Shown: piece after piece, positions 47,897 through 60,545 of the stretch
How positions within the stretch are numbered: the first letter of the stretch is position 1
Layout of the letters: each line of letters opens with the position of its first letter
Assembly (NCBI GenBank): GCA_025093555.1
Contig: JAIWNF010000024.1
Coordinates: forward strand, 248,001 to 312,000
Length of the DNA stretch: 64,000 nucleotides
Reading direction: 5' to 3'
From: Circinella umbellata
Lineage: Eukaryota; Mucoromycota; Mucoromycetes; Mucorales; Lichtheimiaceae
Program-made: the position numbers and the translations under genes
Notes under the pieces: model-generated
Told to the model about the DNA's origin: nothing
What the model saw: the letters and a program-made list of their open reading frames with translations, nothing else
Database searches by the model: none

Positions 47897-48654
47897 TAAC
47901 CCATTTTTTATTATAAAGAAATAAAAGTTGTAAATAATCGCACTATACCAAGACCCCAACCAACCAACCAGCCAACCAGCACATCTTTTGTTCTCTTCCC
48001 CAACATGCACACATTTCTTTTTTCAATCCCCCCCCAAAAAAAAATTGTATTGCTTTTTGCTGTATAAATATATCAATCTATTCTTATATTCCCCATAAAA
48101 TTCAAAAAAAAAAATACCGTAATAAACATATAAATATATCTCTTGTTAGTTAATTACTAGAAAGACGATCTAAACCTTATATATTTCCTTTGTTTACAAT
48201 TTTTTTCCACAAGGTTAAATTGTCTGGGCAAAAAAGAAACTTTGATGCTAATTTTTTTTTTTTGAATTACATCAATATTACTATTTTTCCTGCATAAATA
48301 TGGTTTCTATTTTTATCAATTTTTTTGAAAACACTAATGCCTCAAATACGTATTGAAAGCCAAAAAAAATATGTACAGCTTTTTTTTTATTTATTTTCAT
48401 ATATAAATAATCAAGGCATGCAGGGCAAAAAAAGAAAAAAGGAAAACTATATAAATAGTTTTGGTAAATATTTAATTACATATTCCAAGAAAGAAAAGAA
48501 GAAACGTTTTCTTACACATTAAAAAAACACTTACATTATATGTACATAATTGTTGATTGAAACAATCCCTTGTCGTTTTCTTTTTTTTTTCTTTTTTTTT
48601 CTTCTATTTTTTTTTACAAGGAGTCATAGTATGCAGTTACTACGTCTAAAGTTA
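47897..48654. other. Convergent 3' spacer
   Basis: A/T-rich spacer between convergent genes, with homopolymer runs (poly-C near 48030, poly-T near 48250). Nothing recognised. Confidence 0.4.
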
Positions 48655-49367
48655 TCAATTAATGGCGCCTTTATTTTGACCGGTAGAATCCAAACTATCA
48701 TCAACAAGAGCAGTATTACCAAGTGTATCTTCAATCTTTGAACCTACGGGTTCGAATCGTTCAGCATCAGCTTCACGCAAAGCATCAATATCTCGTCGAG
48801 TGGCATCCATAGCTGACTTATTGATTTTGAAGCCAAAACTATGCTTACGATGTTCAGCCTTAATATCATCAGCAGTAGCTTGTGCTTGATCTTGTACGTT
48901 CGAAGATGTGGAACTTCTTGAGCGGCGAGTAGCAGTAGTAGTAGTATTACCAGTAAGGGGGTTACTAGTATTGGTTACGTTACTGGTACCAGCATAATCA
49001 TTATCTACAGCAGTAGAACCCTGAATACGTTCCTGGGCTTCATCGAAAGCACTATGCAAAGCCTATAGATGTTTATTTCGATTATTAAGTTTTTTCTTGT
49101 AGCACATTATATGTATATAATAAACTCACATTATCTACTGAATCAAACATTCCGTGCATTGAATGGACTAGATTTTTATGGCGAGCATCATATTCGGCCT
49201 GAAGTTCTAATAAAATTTCCTCCCCAATTTTTTTGTCAGCGAAAAAAAAAAAAAGAAATCACAGACCACTTTAACTTTATATAGTCTGGTGACGCATATA
49301 AATTTATATTACGTATAACTTTTTCATATTTTATTATTATTTAATTACCTTTGTCAGTAGTATCCAT
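48655..49367 (-). CDS. Hypothetical small helical protein
   Basis: Unrecognised. Three exons: 49367-49349, 49206-49130, 49062-48655, giving 167 residues in frame. The N-terminal part is helical and charged (ELQAEYDARHKNLVHSMHGM, then SAFDEAQERIQ). A Thr/Asn/Ser-rich middle (NTTTTATRRSRSSTSSNVQD) is followed by KAEHRKHSFGFKINKSAMDA and TRRDIDALREADAERFEP, another helical stretch. No signal peptide or membrane helix. The first exon is only 19 nt. The frame closes cleanly through two canonical introns, which supports a real gene. Confidence 0.65.
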
Positions 49368-50075
49368 TATTAAAAGAAAGGTTGTGATAATGAATTGTAT
49401 CGAAAAAATTTAATGTTTGGGGTTTTTATTTCATACAACATACGACAAACAATATCCCTTGTAATAAAATTTTCGGCTTTATTATAGGATCATTATGAAA
49501 TCATCTCATGTTTGAAATATTTTTTCTACCAGTTTCACAGCCACTTTCTCTCTTTTAATGGTGATAACCCCACAAGCCAGCTTGTGCTTTCGGTACTCTC
49601 TCACTATTACCTCCCGCCTCCCATATCCACAACACTCACCCCGACACGGGTGGGAGTTAAAAGAACAATAAAGAAAATTATGTCGTCAATTGATGAGATA
49701 AAATAAATCAGCCAATTTGAGAATCCGTAAAAAGCAGTGAAGATATTATTAGAACAAAAAAGAAAAATAAGGATAAAATTGGCCAGAACAAACTAATATA
49801 GACTGGGCAAAAAAATAAATTTACAAAATAAACAAAAAAAATATTAGAGTAAAAAAATAATATTACTTCATATATGTGTCTCTTTCCAATTGAGAGAGAG
49901 AAATAGTTATGTATGCTAGAAGGAGAACAAGTAGGAATAGGTAGTTGTAATATAGAGTGTGTGTATATAAGAAAGTTATAATAAAAGAAGAATGATTGGT
50001 GGCGTATGTGAGTAATGCAAACAGAAATGTAAAAAGTTAAAAGTAAAAGTGTTGAAGATAAAAGAAAAAATACAA
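49368..50075. other. Spacer
   Basis: Intergenic, with short A/T runs; nothing recognised. Confidence 0.4.
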
Positions 50076-50735
50076 TTATGATGAGTGAACAGAAGAAATA
50101 TCAGTACTCAAAGAAGGAACATCGTCCTCATTATTAGTATCAACAGACGATGAACGAGGAAAAACCATTGCGGATGGTGTATAAAAAGTAGGAATTGTTT
50201 TGTCGTTATTGCCATAAGTTGTTAGGCATTCTGGACTAGGTAATCGAAAAGACATGGCTTCTTCATCCATTTCAATCCAATTATCTCGCTTGCTATCAAG
50301 TTTTGGAGAAGGAGGCAAAAATATACCAGAATCATTTACGGTTGATAATTTGTAAACTTCTGCTTTGGCTGCCTCTTGTAATGCAGGTGATTGTTGGCGA
50401 TCTGATTTTGTAGAGTACTTGAATGGAGTTGGCATGGAGATAAATGATTTTTTGTTGTTATGGTGATGAGCATCATCGGGGTGGTTGATGGTTTGTTCTA
50501 CTTGTTGACTATGATGTTCTTCATCTTGCTCTTCATGTTCATGCTGTTGTTGTTTATGTTGATCATCCTCACTGCTGTTAGCAACTTTATTTGAGCCTCT
50601 TTGCCAAAACTTCCCCGGTTTTAAAAATGATTTATAATATCCTCCTCTATTAGAGTTACTGTTGTTATTATTAGATGAAATAGCAACAGAATCTTGATTA
50701 ATGATATTATTAGTCGATGCAGTGGTTGTTGACAT
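50076..50735 (-). CDS. Hypothetical Asn/Gln/His-rich protein
   Basis: Single exon, 219 residues, unrecognised. The N-terminus is Asn/Ser-rich; a short basic segment GGYYKSFLKPGKFWQRG follows; then Gln/His/Glu-rich low complexity (HKQQQHEHEEQDEEHHSQQV). The second half has short motif-like pieces FISMPTPFKYSTKS, SGIFLPPSPKLDSKRDNW and FRLPSPECLTTYGN, with several Ser-Pro sites, and ends in a Ser/Asp-rich tail. Looks intrinsically disordered and phosphorylated, possibly regulatory. No homologue named. Confidence 0.6.
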   Translation of the reverse strand: MSTTTASTNNIINQDSVAISSNNNNSNSNRGGYYKSFLKPGKFWQRGSNKVANSSEDDQHKQQQHEHEEQDEEHHSQQVEQTINHPDDAHHHNNKKSFISMPTPFKYSTKSDRQQSPALQEAAKAEVYKLSTVNDSGIFLPPSPKLDSKRDNWIEMDEEAMSFRLPSPECLTTYGNNDKTIPTFYTPSAMVFPRSSSVDTNNEDDVPSLSTDISSVHSS

Positions 50736-52644
50736 AATTGTAAGAAATGAAAAAAACTATTTTTTCTGTTGTATAAAAAAGGGTCCAAAAAGCAAAATCA
50801 AAATAAAAAGGGGAAGAAGAAGAAGAAAAAACAAATGATTTAAATAACTTTTCTATGAAAATGAAACCTAACCCATATCATGACGTCGGTATAGAAACGC
50901 AATAAGCTAATGCCGAAAAAAAAGGTTTCTATCAACAACAACCCCTTTCCATCAGGGCAAGCGAATTCTTTAGCGCATCGGACTTTCCTTTTTTTGTCCC
51001 CCATGCTACTAATATCTTCATTGTTGAGTTGATCAGCTGCTTTCTTTAATTTGCTCAGCGACCCAACCGATGGATTTAACATCAACATAAAGAAAAACCC
51101 TCCCCTTTCTTATTACCCCTTCCCCTTTCTTTTTTTGTTCCGCAAGGATTTTATCAAGTAGTAAAAATTCATATTTTCAAGGCATCTGTGCCATGAAAAC
51201 TAGAAGTTTGTATATAAATAATTACGGATTGGTAGTAAAACTTCCAACACCCACAAGATAAATGTTTATAACGCTTTGTTCTTAGATGCTACTTGCCCAC
51301 GCCAAGATTTATATAAGGATAGAAAATGCTTCATGGTAAACAAATGTTCTTTTCTTTTTTATGTATTCCTAATTCGGAATTTTTTTACGCCTTATGGTGA
51401 AAATGTTTATATTTTGTGGCAACCTTTTTTTTTTCATACCACAATACATGAGTTTTTGCGCTATTCGGCGTCTATGCTACTATGACGTATATATAGAATA
51501 TTGCTTCTTCGGAGGAAGAGTCTATTAAACCCGAGAGACCTATTGTATTTTTTTAACGCATTTAATCTTATTATGCGCGCTGTGGTGACACAATGAGGAA
51601 ATGTAAGTTTATCCATTGGCAACAATGTACCTTTTGTTACACTAATTTTTAACAAAGAAGAGAAATGATTTTTCTTATTACGTCATTAGGAAACAACATT
51701 AATAATGAGTGTTGCTGCATAATTGTTTCTATATAATATCTTTTATATTGACGTTTTATTACATCAAATCTGATTATATATATATGCAAACTTGGTATTG
51801 TGACATTATTTAGTCACTACTCTAAATTATTTTTCTGCACGTATTCAATTTTTTATCCCTGTCTTAGTTATCACTCTATAGTGGCCCGTCTTTTCATTCT
51901 TGAGCTAGGTTTTGAAAACTTCGAGATGTTTCTTTCATTTTTATGCTAAAATCTTTTTCCATCCTTCTCTAGAGGTCAGATGATCAAAATTCAGGACTAC
52001 CAACTGAGCATGCAAAAAAGTAGATAATTCGGCACTATTAATATAGATTACCAGGGGGGGGGTTGCCTACTAACGAGACAATCTAAAAAAAAGCCTGTTT
52101 ATAAATATATAATTCTAACAACCACTAGTTCACTTTTCTATAAATTATATATATTGTTAAAAGTGTCAACAGCAATACGTATGAATAAAAAATCTTAGTA
52201 ATAAACTATAAATAGAATCTTATTTACCAAGTGTTTTGTGTAAGAAAGAATAATATATAATTATATATTATGTCAATGGTGTAACATGCAATAATTGCAG
52301 TGATGAACATATAAAGTAATTTATATGTAGCTTTTTTACTCGCATTTTTAAACAGTGAATAACTATTAAAGTTCAAAGTGTGATAATTCATGATTTAGGT
52401 AACTTTAGTTTGAGAATCAAATCCAGTGAGAATGGTAAAATACTATTTATGAGCAAAAGTGATTGTTAAGAAACACATTATGCTGTTAAATAAAGGCTTT
52501 ATCTTATTAACAAAAACATTGACTACAGTCGACTCTTATTATACAAACGAATTAATTTTACTAGATGCGCTGTAATAAAGGATATCACATATTATGTATT
52601 GCATTATTTAATAATTCATCTTCATGATTCAAATTACAATTCTC
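50736..52644. other. Gene-poor A/T-rich region
   Basis: No gene I can support. A minus-strand open frame at 51088-50840 starts LNPSVGSLSKLKKAADQLNN and has a GC level nearer coding DNA, so it could be an orphan exon, but no partner exon was found. Confidence 0.4.
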
Positions 52645-52671
52645 ACTACTACTACTACTACTACTACTACG

Positions 52672-52706
<35 letters not shown>

Positions 52707-52724
52707 GACTACTACTACTACTAC
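52645..52724. repeat. (ACT)n microsatellite
   Basis: About 26 repeats of ACT with two CGACT interruptions. The plus-strand frame across it codes poly-Thr, which is not a gene by itself. Confidence 0.95.
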
Positions 52725-53306
52725 AGGCTCAATCAAGCTTTCTGTATACCAAACTCAGCAATATTATCAAATTAGGCGATCAGAATCTGTATTAAAAACA
52801 ATGGAACTGGCAAAAGTGCTCATAGCTTATTGAAGTCTTCTATTTTGCCATGTTATTCAGAATCATTTTAATGTTACAGATTAATGTAACAACACAAGGA
52901 TATATGATATAATTTATCCAAATTCTGTAAATAATGCAAACGTGAAAGAATAACAAAATACCATTATTTATTGCCACCTGCTATATCACCATATTTAATT
53001 CATACGCGACAGATGAAATGCTGAACATTTTTTTTTATAAAAATATTTATAGTTCAATACTCAAAAATACGGTGGCTACATTATATAACTGTCATATTTT
53101 TGTCTGACACGACTTAATCTACTGATTATATGTAGTCTTATTATAGTACGTTCTGTCGTTGCCAGCTTAGACTCAAAAGTTAAACTGGTATGTATTTCAC
53201 TAAACGAGTACAGCTTTTTGCATAAAGAGAGTACAGGTTCAATGGAAGAAGCCTGTTAACTCATCATTAATTAGGGATTGACTTTAAAGCATTGTATTCC
53301 TTCAAG
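52725..53306. other. Gene-poor spacer
   Basis: Nothing recognised. Confidence 0.4.
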
Positions 53307-54046
53307 GAATTGCTACGGACACCTCATATTTTGGCCTACAGACACCCCACAAATAAGGATGCCATGTTTTTTTAGGTGAAATTTGGATTTTCTACGTATG
53401 TGCCTCGCCACAAAAAAATTTATACGTAATCCCTGCTTGTATATTTGTGATTTTTTTTTATGTAGTTTGACATTTTTTGCATGGAAAAGCATTGGCCACT
53501 TTTTTGTATAGATTTTCGCCATATGTTTTTGCATAAAAAACTACTTAATCTTTTCTTTTGTATAGATTTTTATTATGCGTTTTGAATAAAAAAAACATTA
53601 CTCAACAATAATCCAGTCTCTTTTATTGGTATTTCGATTTGTATGATGTGATAGGCATATGCTATACATATTCAGCACCTCTCGACATTTGGAATAAATG
53701 TTAAGAAAAACATGTATGATACTGTTCTTTTTTGTGCTGAATATTTATTCTTCTCAAACCAATCGGTAGCATGAATCTTCACTTTCACCTAAAAAAACAC
53801 GGCACCCATAATATAGTGAGAAAAAATAAAAAACATCGACTGGTATCATAAGAAGTTCAGCTGCTAATATAAGTTCCATAAACGTTTTCAAATTATATAA
53901 CGAATAACTATATAGATAGTTAACTGGCTGGATACCACGTAATTATATCAGATTGCTATGTATCTTTGAAAAAATATAAAAGTGTGGTGCCCGTAAGAGT
54001 TGAAATTACCTAATATAGTATGTTTTTGGGGTGTCCGTAGCAATTC
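53307..54046. mobile_element. ~740-bp non-autonomous element with terminal inverted repeats
   Basis: GAATTGCTACGGACACC at 53307-53323 is repeated in inverse at 54030-54046 (17 bp, perfect). Inside there is a second inverted pair, CCATGTTTTTTTAGGTGAAA near 53363-53382 against TTTCACCTAAAAAAACACGG near 53783-53802. A direct repeat of about 40 bp (TTTTGTATAGATTTT...) lies near 53503 and 53561. A shadow of the terminal motif appears near 53337 (CCTACAGACACCCCAC). No transposase is visible, and no clear target-site duplication was seen. Confidence 0.6.
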
Positions 54047-56197
54047 TCGTTCTCTAATCTTTACTATAATTTTTCTTCCCAAGTAAAAATTCTTTTCGTA
54101 AAGCCAATCATTTATAAACAGAACATTTACAAGTTTTAACTTCAAAGGTAGATGATGGTAAATAAATCACGTCAAATTTTTTGAAAGTCGAGTTCGCACA
54201 AAATGACCAGAAATAAATGGTAAAGCTGATATGTACGTACGTAATATTTTGAAAGAATTAAATTTGAGGCAATCATAGCGCAAAATTGATTTAGTTCAGC
54301 GTAAATTTGGAAAAACCCTGTAATGTGTAAACGGAAAGAAAGCGTAGTCTGGTGTAACATAAGTTTACTTTTGGTAAAGATGTTTTCGTTGTTGTGGATC
54401 ATATATACTTTTTAGAAGGGAACTGATTCGACTTCTCGTACGTTTATTTTTTTTATTCTACTATGAATGTATTTTTTGATTTTTTGTGAGTTGAGTTACG
54501 AAGTAGTGCATGTCGAGGTTAACTGGTGGCAATGCCTTTTATGTGTATATAGTGTTTCAGAATTGTGAGAACTTCTCTGCTATAAGTTGATGTTACTTAG
54601 TTCACAAAAACGAATATACATTATTAATACGAAGAAATAAAGAGTTGTGTTAAAAATTTGAAATCCACTGTAGAAATATCATTAGATAATGTATTTAAGA
54701 TACCTGTAAAGCGCAAAATATCATTGGCGGTATTACTTCTGATTTCTTCACTATGAAGAGCAACATTATAACAGTATCTACGGTGGATGATGTTAATAAT
54801 TATAATGATTTGGAAAATATTCATGCTACTTTTACTTTAATCATTCAGTAAATGGAAGTAAATATTAATGTTTTGTGAAATATAATTATCATCTAGATCT
54901 TCAATATCAAACAATAACAAAAAAGCAATTCTATTCCCTGTCATGATGTGATCGCTCATCAGTAAATCTTTTTTCTTCATCCATTCAATCTGTGTTTCTA
55001 CCATTCTTTCCCAGATTCTTGATTATGTATGCAAATAAAAACAAAAATAAATCTGGTATGAAAGAAAGAGGGATGAAATGGATTCCATCCCTTCCCAGGC
55101 ACAATTTTAAGTGGCTCTGATTTTGGATTACTTCATCGTTGTTAAGTAAAATAAAATACCATAATTGGTTAATTAGTGTAACTTATATTACAGAACCAAA
55201 GCCTCTCATTCAAGTTACAAACATGACCTTCCATCGACTTCCAACAATTCTTGTCTTTCTATTGAAGACTTAGCTGTGAATAATCTATTCTTGGGGGAGA
55301 TGTTATATTATAATTATATTTTCTCTTTTTGTATCATTAAAAAAAAACGGTTAAAAGTTAACCTTTTTTTTGGATTATTATCATCATAACAAGAAATATG
55401 TAGTTTCTGCTCGTTTTTCCTCTTTTTCTGCCTGTAACACCAACCTGTCATTTTTTTATATAATATGTCAAGAAGTTATGACTGATTTTTTTTTAGTATA
55501 GTAGCTTTAACTTTTATTTTATGATCACACATACTCTCACACAAAAAAAAAGGAAATAGTGAGATTATGAAATAAAAAAGAGCGGGGAGAACGGAGTATT
55601 ATTGTATGTAGGAAGGAGAAAAAAAAAGTAGACAGAGAGAGAGAGAGAGAACGAAGCGTGGGGTAATACATCAGAGGCTCACACAGATATTGTACAACCC
55701 AAGTTAATGCCGTAATCACATCGTGTAACTCGGCTCCGAATCAAGAAATTTACAGTGTTATTCCCACAGTTTTTTTTTTTTTTTGGCAAACCCAGGGTTT
55801 GATTTCATAACCATAATAGTAACATTTATTATTTGTGCTTTGCCACACCACTGTGCATGCATGTGTAAAGTAGGGAGGGTACTGAAAAAAAGGCAAATCA
55901 ACAAACATCTATCACGATCCAACCAAAAAAAATCATGAGTTAAAAACCTTTTTTGGTATATCCCATTACCACTTATATAATGCATAACCGCGGCATCCCA
56001 GCCAATGAGTCCTGTTGTTAGAAAAATTAACAACAAACCCTACTATAATCTACTGCAAATAATGATAGTCAGAAGATGATTGTTTTTTTCCTTGTACTAT
56101 CGAATGTCAAGAAGGAAATAATAACAACAACAGCGAAACTAAAAGAACACACACGTCTTATGTAATCTTTTTGTGTTCAAAACATTATTCAATTCAT
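54047..56197. other. Gene-poor region upstream of the hexose transporter
   Basis: No supported gene. A hairpin with GGTTAA/TTAACC flanked by A8 and T8 lies near 55338-55372, and a (GA)n run near 55631-55650. Confidence 0.4.
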
Positions 56198-56206
56198 TAT
56201 ATAAAA
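56198..56206 (+). promoter_or_regulatory. TATA box of the hexose transporter gene
   Basis: TATATAAAA lies 146 nt upstream of the ATG at 56344. Confidence 0.4.
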
Positions 56207-56343
56207 ACCCTTTAAAACTTTTTTTCTTACATTTTTACTTTTCTTGCATATCATACATCTGTTGATCTACCTTTTATTATTATTTTTTTATATACCTATC
56301 TACTGTATTAATCAAATAGTAGTAATAACAACAAACTAATAAT

Positions 56344-58574
56344 ATGGGCTCAAGTAGATCGTGGCAAACGAGAGTCACGACCAATGTCTACGTATGTTTT
56401 TTATTGTTATTGTTTTTTTTTTGTATACATAATATAGGATATTTCTTCTTACAGTTATAATTATCTACTACTTTAAAAAAATCAAATAGGCTATTGGATC
56501 ATTTGCCGCATTGGCCGGTATTATGTTTGGTTTCGATATTGGTAGTAACTCCGGTGTAATTCTTACCTGGCAGTAAGTAGCAGAATAATGAACTGATGTG
56601 TTTTTTTATCTATTTATTCAAAATGTTTATATTTATATTTATAAATGTTACTGACTCATTTAAAATAATAACTATCATAGATATCGTGAATATTTCAATA
56701 ATCCTGATGATTTGCTTCAAGGTGGCATTAATGGTGCTTTAAGTGCAGGTTGTTTTATTGGTGCGTTATTTGCTGGTTTCCCAGCTGATCGTTATTCTCG
56801 TAAATATACCCTTATGGGTGCTTCTGTTCTATTCGTCATTGGTTCTATTTTTCAAGCTGCTGCAAACGGTGTCCCCCTTCTCTGTGTTGGTCGTGTAATT
56901 AACGGTAAAATATTCTACTATATATTATCTTATGACTTTTTTTTTGTCTTCTCTCTGCGATAATAATACGCATACACAAATATTTTTGATCCATTTATGG
57001 TTAACATGAAAATATAAACACAAAAAAATAGGTATTTCGGTCGGTATCACTTCAATGGTTGTTCCTTTGTACCAATCAGAAATTGCTCCTAAAGAAATTC
57101 GTGGTCGTATTGTTGCTGTACAACAATGGAGTATCACTTGGGGTATTATGTTGTCGTATGTATATATAATATTACTTTTCTGGACTTACGTATTAATAGA
57201 ATTATAGATAATCGTTCTCGCATTAACATTTATTTTTTGTGTATTGCTTTATAACTATAATAGTTTCTGGATTCAATATGGTGCACAATATTCTTCTGGA
57301 GATAGCTACACAGCAGCATTCAGAATTCCATGGGCCATCCAAGCTGTTCCTGCCGTTCTCTTGCTTTCTGGTATGTGGGCATTCCCATTCAGTCCCAGAT
57401 GGCTCGCTGACAAAGGTCGTATGGATGAAGCTATTCAAGTGTTGGCGGATATTCATGGTGATGGTGATGTCAATCATGAACGTGTTCAACTCGAAATTCA
57501 AGAAATTCAAGCTGTTATTAAATTTGATCGCGAACAAGCTTCTCATCGTTATGCTGATATCCTCAAACCTCAATATGCTTATCGTGCTTCTCTTGGTATC
57601 TGTTTACAAATTTGGCAACAATTGACTGGTATGAATATTATTATGTTTTACGTCGTCTTGTTATTTGAACAAGCTGGTATTGGAGGTGATCAAGATGCTA
57701 CTTTGGTTTCTGCCGGTATTAATTATGTTGTCAATGTTGTTATGACTGTTCCTGCCATTTTATGGGTTGATAAATGGGGACGTCGTAATACTATGATTTT
57801 TGGAGCTCTCTCCATGAGTCTGTTCCTTTGGGTTGTTGGTGGCATTATGAGCCAAGGTACTTGGTACCAAGCAGAAGGATCTGAAAAATGGATGATGGAC
57901 ATTGGAAGCTCTTCAAAAGCTAATGGCATGGTTGCTTGTGTTTATCTCTTTGTTGCTTCTTTTGCTACTAGTTGGGGTGTAAGTGGTCTTTTGTTTTTTA
58001 GCGTGTATTTTACTGCTTATTATTATCAATCCGGAAAAAGAAAAATAAATAATGATCACGTTATTTATTGTTATATGATTAACTAAATCCAATGCATTTT
58101 TTAAATAGCCTTTGGGTTGGATTTATCCTGCTGAAATTTTCCCTCTCCGTATTCGTGCCATTGCAGTGTCCTTGTCTACCTCAGCTAATTGGCTTTTCAA
58201 CTGGGTTCTTAACTTTGTCGTTCCTATGTTGATGCAACGTATTCGATTTGGTTTGTACATGCTTTTCGCTGGCTTTAATTTCTTGATGGCTTGTCACGTA
58301 TTCCTTGCTTATCCTGAAACAAAAGGATTCACTGTAAGTGGTTATTAATATATACAGATATATATATGAAAGGCCGAAGAAATGAAATTACTTTTCTAAT
58401 TACTTTTCACTTTTCTACTTGATATAGCTTGAAGAAATGGATATTGTTTTTGAACAAAACCCACGCAAGAAGGTAGATCGTGCCTATGTCGAAGCAGAAT
58501 TAGCCCGCCGGGCGGGTTTGAGCCATGATACTAAAGACACTACTTCTGATGAAAAGACAGAAAATATCGTATAA
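56344..58574 (+). CDS. MFS sugar (hexose) transporter, HXT/SP family
   Basis: Plasma-membrane sugar facilitator or symporter, 12-helix MFS sugar-porter family. Seven exons: 56344-56391, 56490-56572, 56681-56904, 57032-57155, 57264-57978, 58109-58333, 58428-58574, giving 521 residues in frame. Family signatures: AGIMFGFDIGSNSGVI in helix 1, PADRYSRKYT after helix 2, GRVINGISVGITSMVVPLYQ with SEIAPKEIRGR after helix 4, PFSPRWLADKGR in the central loop, QIWQQLTGMN in helix 7, DKWGRRN after helix 8, and SWGPLGWIYPAEIFPLRIR after helix 10, then PETKGFTLEEMD at the end. All are intact. The C-terminal tail is short and charged. Which hexose it carries is not determined. Confidence 0.95.
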
Positions 58575-59180
58575 AGTATATGGTCCAAAATGAAAAAAAA
58601 AACTTTTTCTTTTTTCCCTATAATCCCCTTTACCATATGTAATTATTAATATTTTCATCCAAAAAAAACTTTCTGTGGTAAATTTTAATACGTAGTAAGC
58701 TATTCTTTTATTCTTTTCTCATCATCTTAATATATTTATGCTCTTTGTTAGTTAGCATATACTATTCTATGTATTAATTATCTTAGAGATTTTTATTATT
58801 ATTAATTTTTCCATTATAATTATAATTATATACACACAATAACATCTTTATAATAAATGCTTTATCAGTGACTTAAAATAAGCTTAATTTATTGATGTAA
58901 TTTATATATTAATGATGCAGCAGCTAGAATATGCTATGAGAAAAAAAAAAGCAAAAGTTAGCAGGTTACCTCTCCATCATTTTCAAGTAATACGTAACTG
59001 TCTTTATCCGCTGAAACTATACCGGTTGAAATATTTTACCCACCAATCACTTAGCAGAATGTTAGATAAATTTTCAGCATTAGCAATAAATTCTTAAAAG
59101 CACAAGAATCCTCTGCAGGTCTTGGCAACACAAACGCTTTTTCTAAAGTTCGCCTTTCTTTCTTAACTAAATTCTCTATC
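58575..59180. other. Spacer
   Basis: A/T-rich 3' flank of the hexose transporter and promoter of the VPS2 gene; no other gene recognised. Confidence 0.4.
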
Positions 59181-60249
59181 ATGGTATTTATCTACTTATT
59201 CTTATATTAACATAAATAAAATAGAACTTTACAATACAAATGTGCATTTTTATTTCTCTTTTTTACCTGGCCTTAATCACTAAATTCATGTATTGCCCTC
59301 TTTTTTTTTTGTTTCATTAGGAATTCTTATTTGGAAAGAGAAAGACACCAGCCGAGATGCTGCGTCAGCATCAACGTACTATTACTAAGGCTCAAAGAGA
59401 ACTCGACCGTGAACGAGAGCGTTTGGAAAGACAAGAAAAGAAACTCATTGCCGATATTAAAAAATCAGCAAAGGCAAACCAAATGGTACGTCTCATATAA
59501 ATGCTTTGGCTTGAGCTTTCATTTTTTTCTTTTTCAAAATAAACCAAAGAAAATGGCTGACGAGTACTTTTATATTCAAGAACTCCTGTAAAGTTATGGC
59601 TAAAGATCTTGTTAGAACAAGACGATATATTGTCAAATTTAATGGGATGAAAACACAACTTCAAGCAGTTGGTTTACGAATTCAGGTAAAAAGAAATGTT
59701 ATTAACTGTGTTACGATAGGTATATATATTTATACGCGTTTTTTTATTCATATTATATATAGACACTTCGATCCAATCAACAAATGGCAGAAGCTATGCG
59801 TGGTGCTACTAAAGCTATGTCATCCATGAATCGACAAATGAATTTACCAAAAATTCAACAAATTATGATGGAATTCGAAAAAGAAAGTGAAATTATGGAT
59901 ATGAAGGAAGAAATGATGGGTGATGCTATTGATGATGTAGTTGAAGATGAAGATGATGAAGTGGAAAGTGAAGAAATTGTGAACAAGGTGTTAGATGAAA
60001 TTGGTATTAGCTTAAACCATGAGGTAAAAATTACATTTAAATTTTCATGTTTTCCTTTGTTGGGGATGTATAAATATTTAATGTGATAGTATGCTAATAA
60101 TATCATCAACAATAAAGCTTGCTGAAGCACCAACAGGAATCAAACAACCTGCACAACCTGTATCAAATGAACGTGTACCACAAGCAGAAGGATTATCAGC
60201 GGATGATGCTGCATTACAAGCTAGATTGGATAATTTAAGACGCGAATAG
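59181..60249 (+). CDS. VPS2: ESCRT-III subunit Vps2/CHMP2
   Basis: Part of the ESCRT-III polymer that drives membrane scission at endosomes and elsewhere. Proposed exons: 59181-59183 (ATG only), 59321-59485, 59581-59685, 59763-60023, 60118-60249, giving 221 residues in frame (human CHMP2A has about 222). The N-terminus FLFGKRKTPAEMLRQHQR and the basic first helices (ELDRERERLERQEKKLIAD, AKDLVRTRRYIVKF) match CHMP2. The region IQQIMMEFEKESEIMDMKE, then EMMGDAIDDVVEDEDDE, is the classic autoinhibitory stretch. The C-terminus LQARLDNLRRE is the MIT-interacting motif that binds Vps4. The start assumes that an ATG separated from the body by a GT..AG intron is used; an unspliced alternative start was not found. 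Confidence 0.93.
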
Positions 60250-60545
60250 AAAAAAAAAGTTTTATTCGATACCCTCTTCTCTCTCTTTCTCACTAAATCA
60301 CCGAAAATATTATAAAGATTATTTTCCCCTGCCTTATCTTGTGTTGATATATTCTACTTTACATTTAATGTTATATCATCATTAATGAAGGAAATACGCA
60401 CATATACATACCTACACGCTTATACAGAGACACTCATATATGTATTAAACAGACAAAAAAGAAAAGATCATTTGGATCTTATATTTGATAATCCAATCTT
60501 AAATTTTATATACATAAATATATTTATACACATTTATTTTTATTT
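60250..60545. other. Convergent 3' spacer
   Basis: A/T-rich spacer between the convergent VPS2 and flippase genes. Confidence 0.4.

Noticed and set aside
50840..51088. Minus-strand open frame starting MLMLNPSVGSLSKLKKAAD
   Set aside because: Possible orphan exon, but the second half is low quality and no splice partner was identified.
52624..52833. Plus-strand frame with a poly-Thr run
   Set aside because: Produced by the ACT microsatellite.
57223..57625. Open frames on both strands within the hexose transporter
   Set aside because: Shadows of the real coding exon at 57264-57978.
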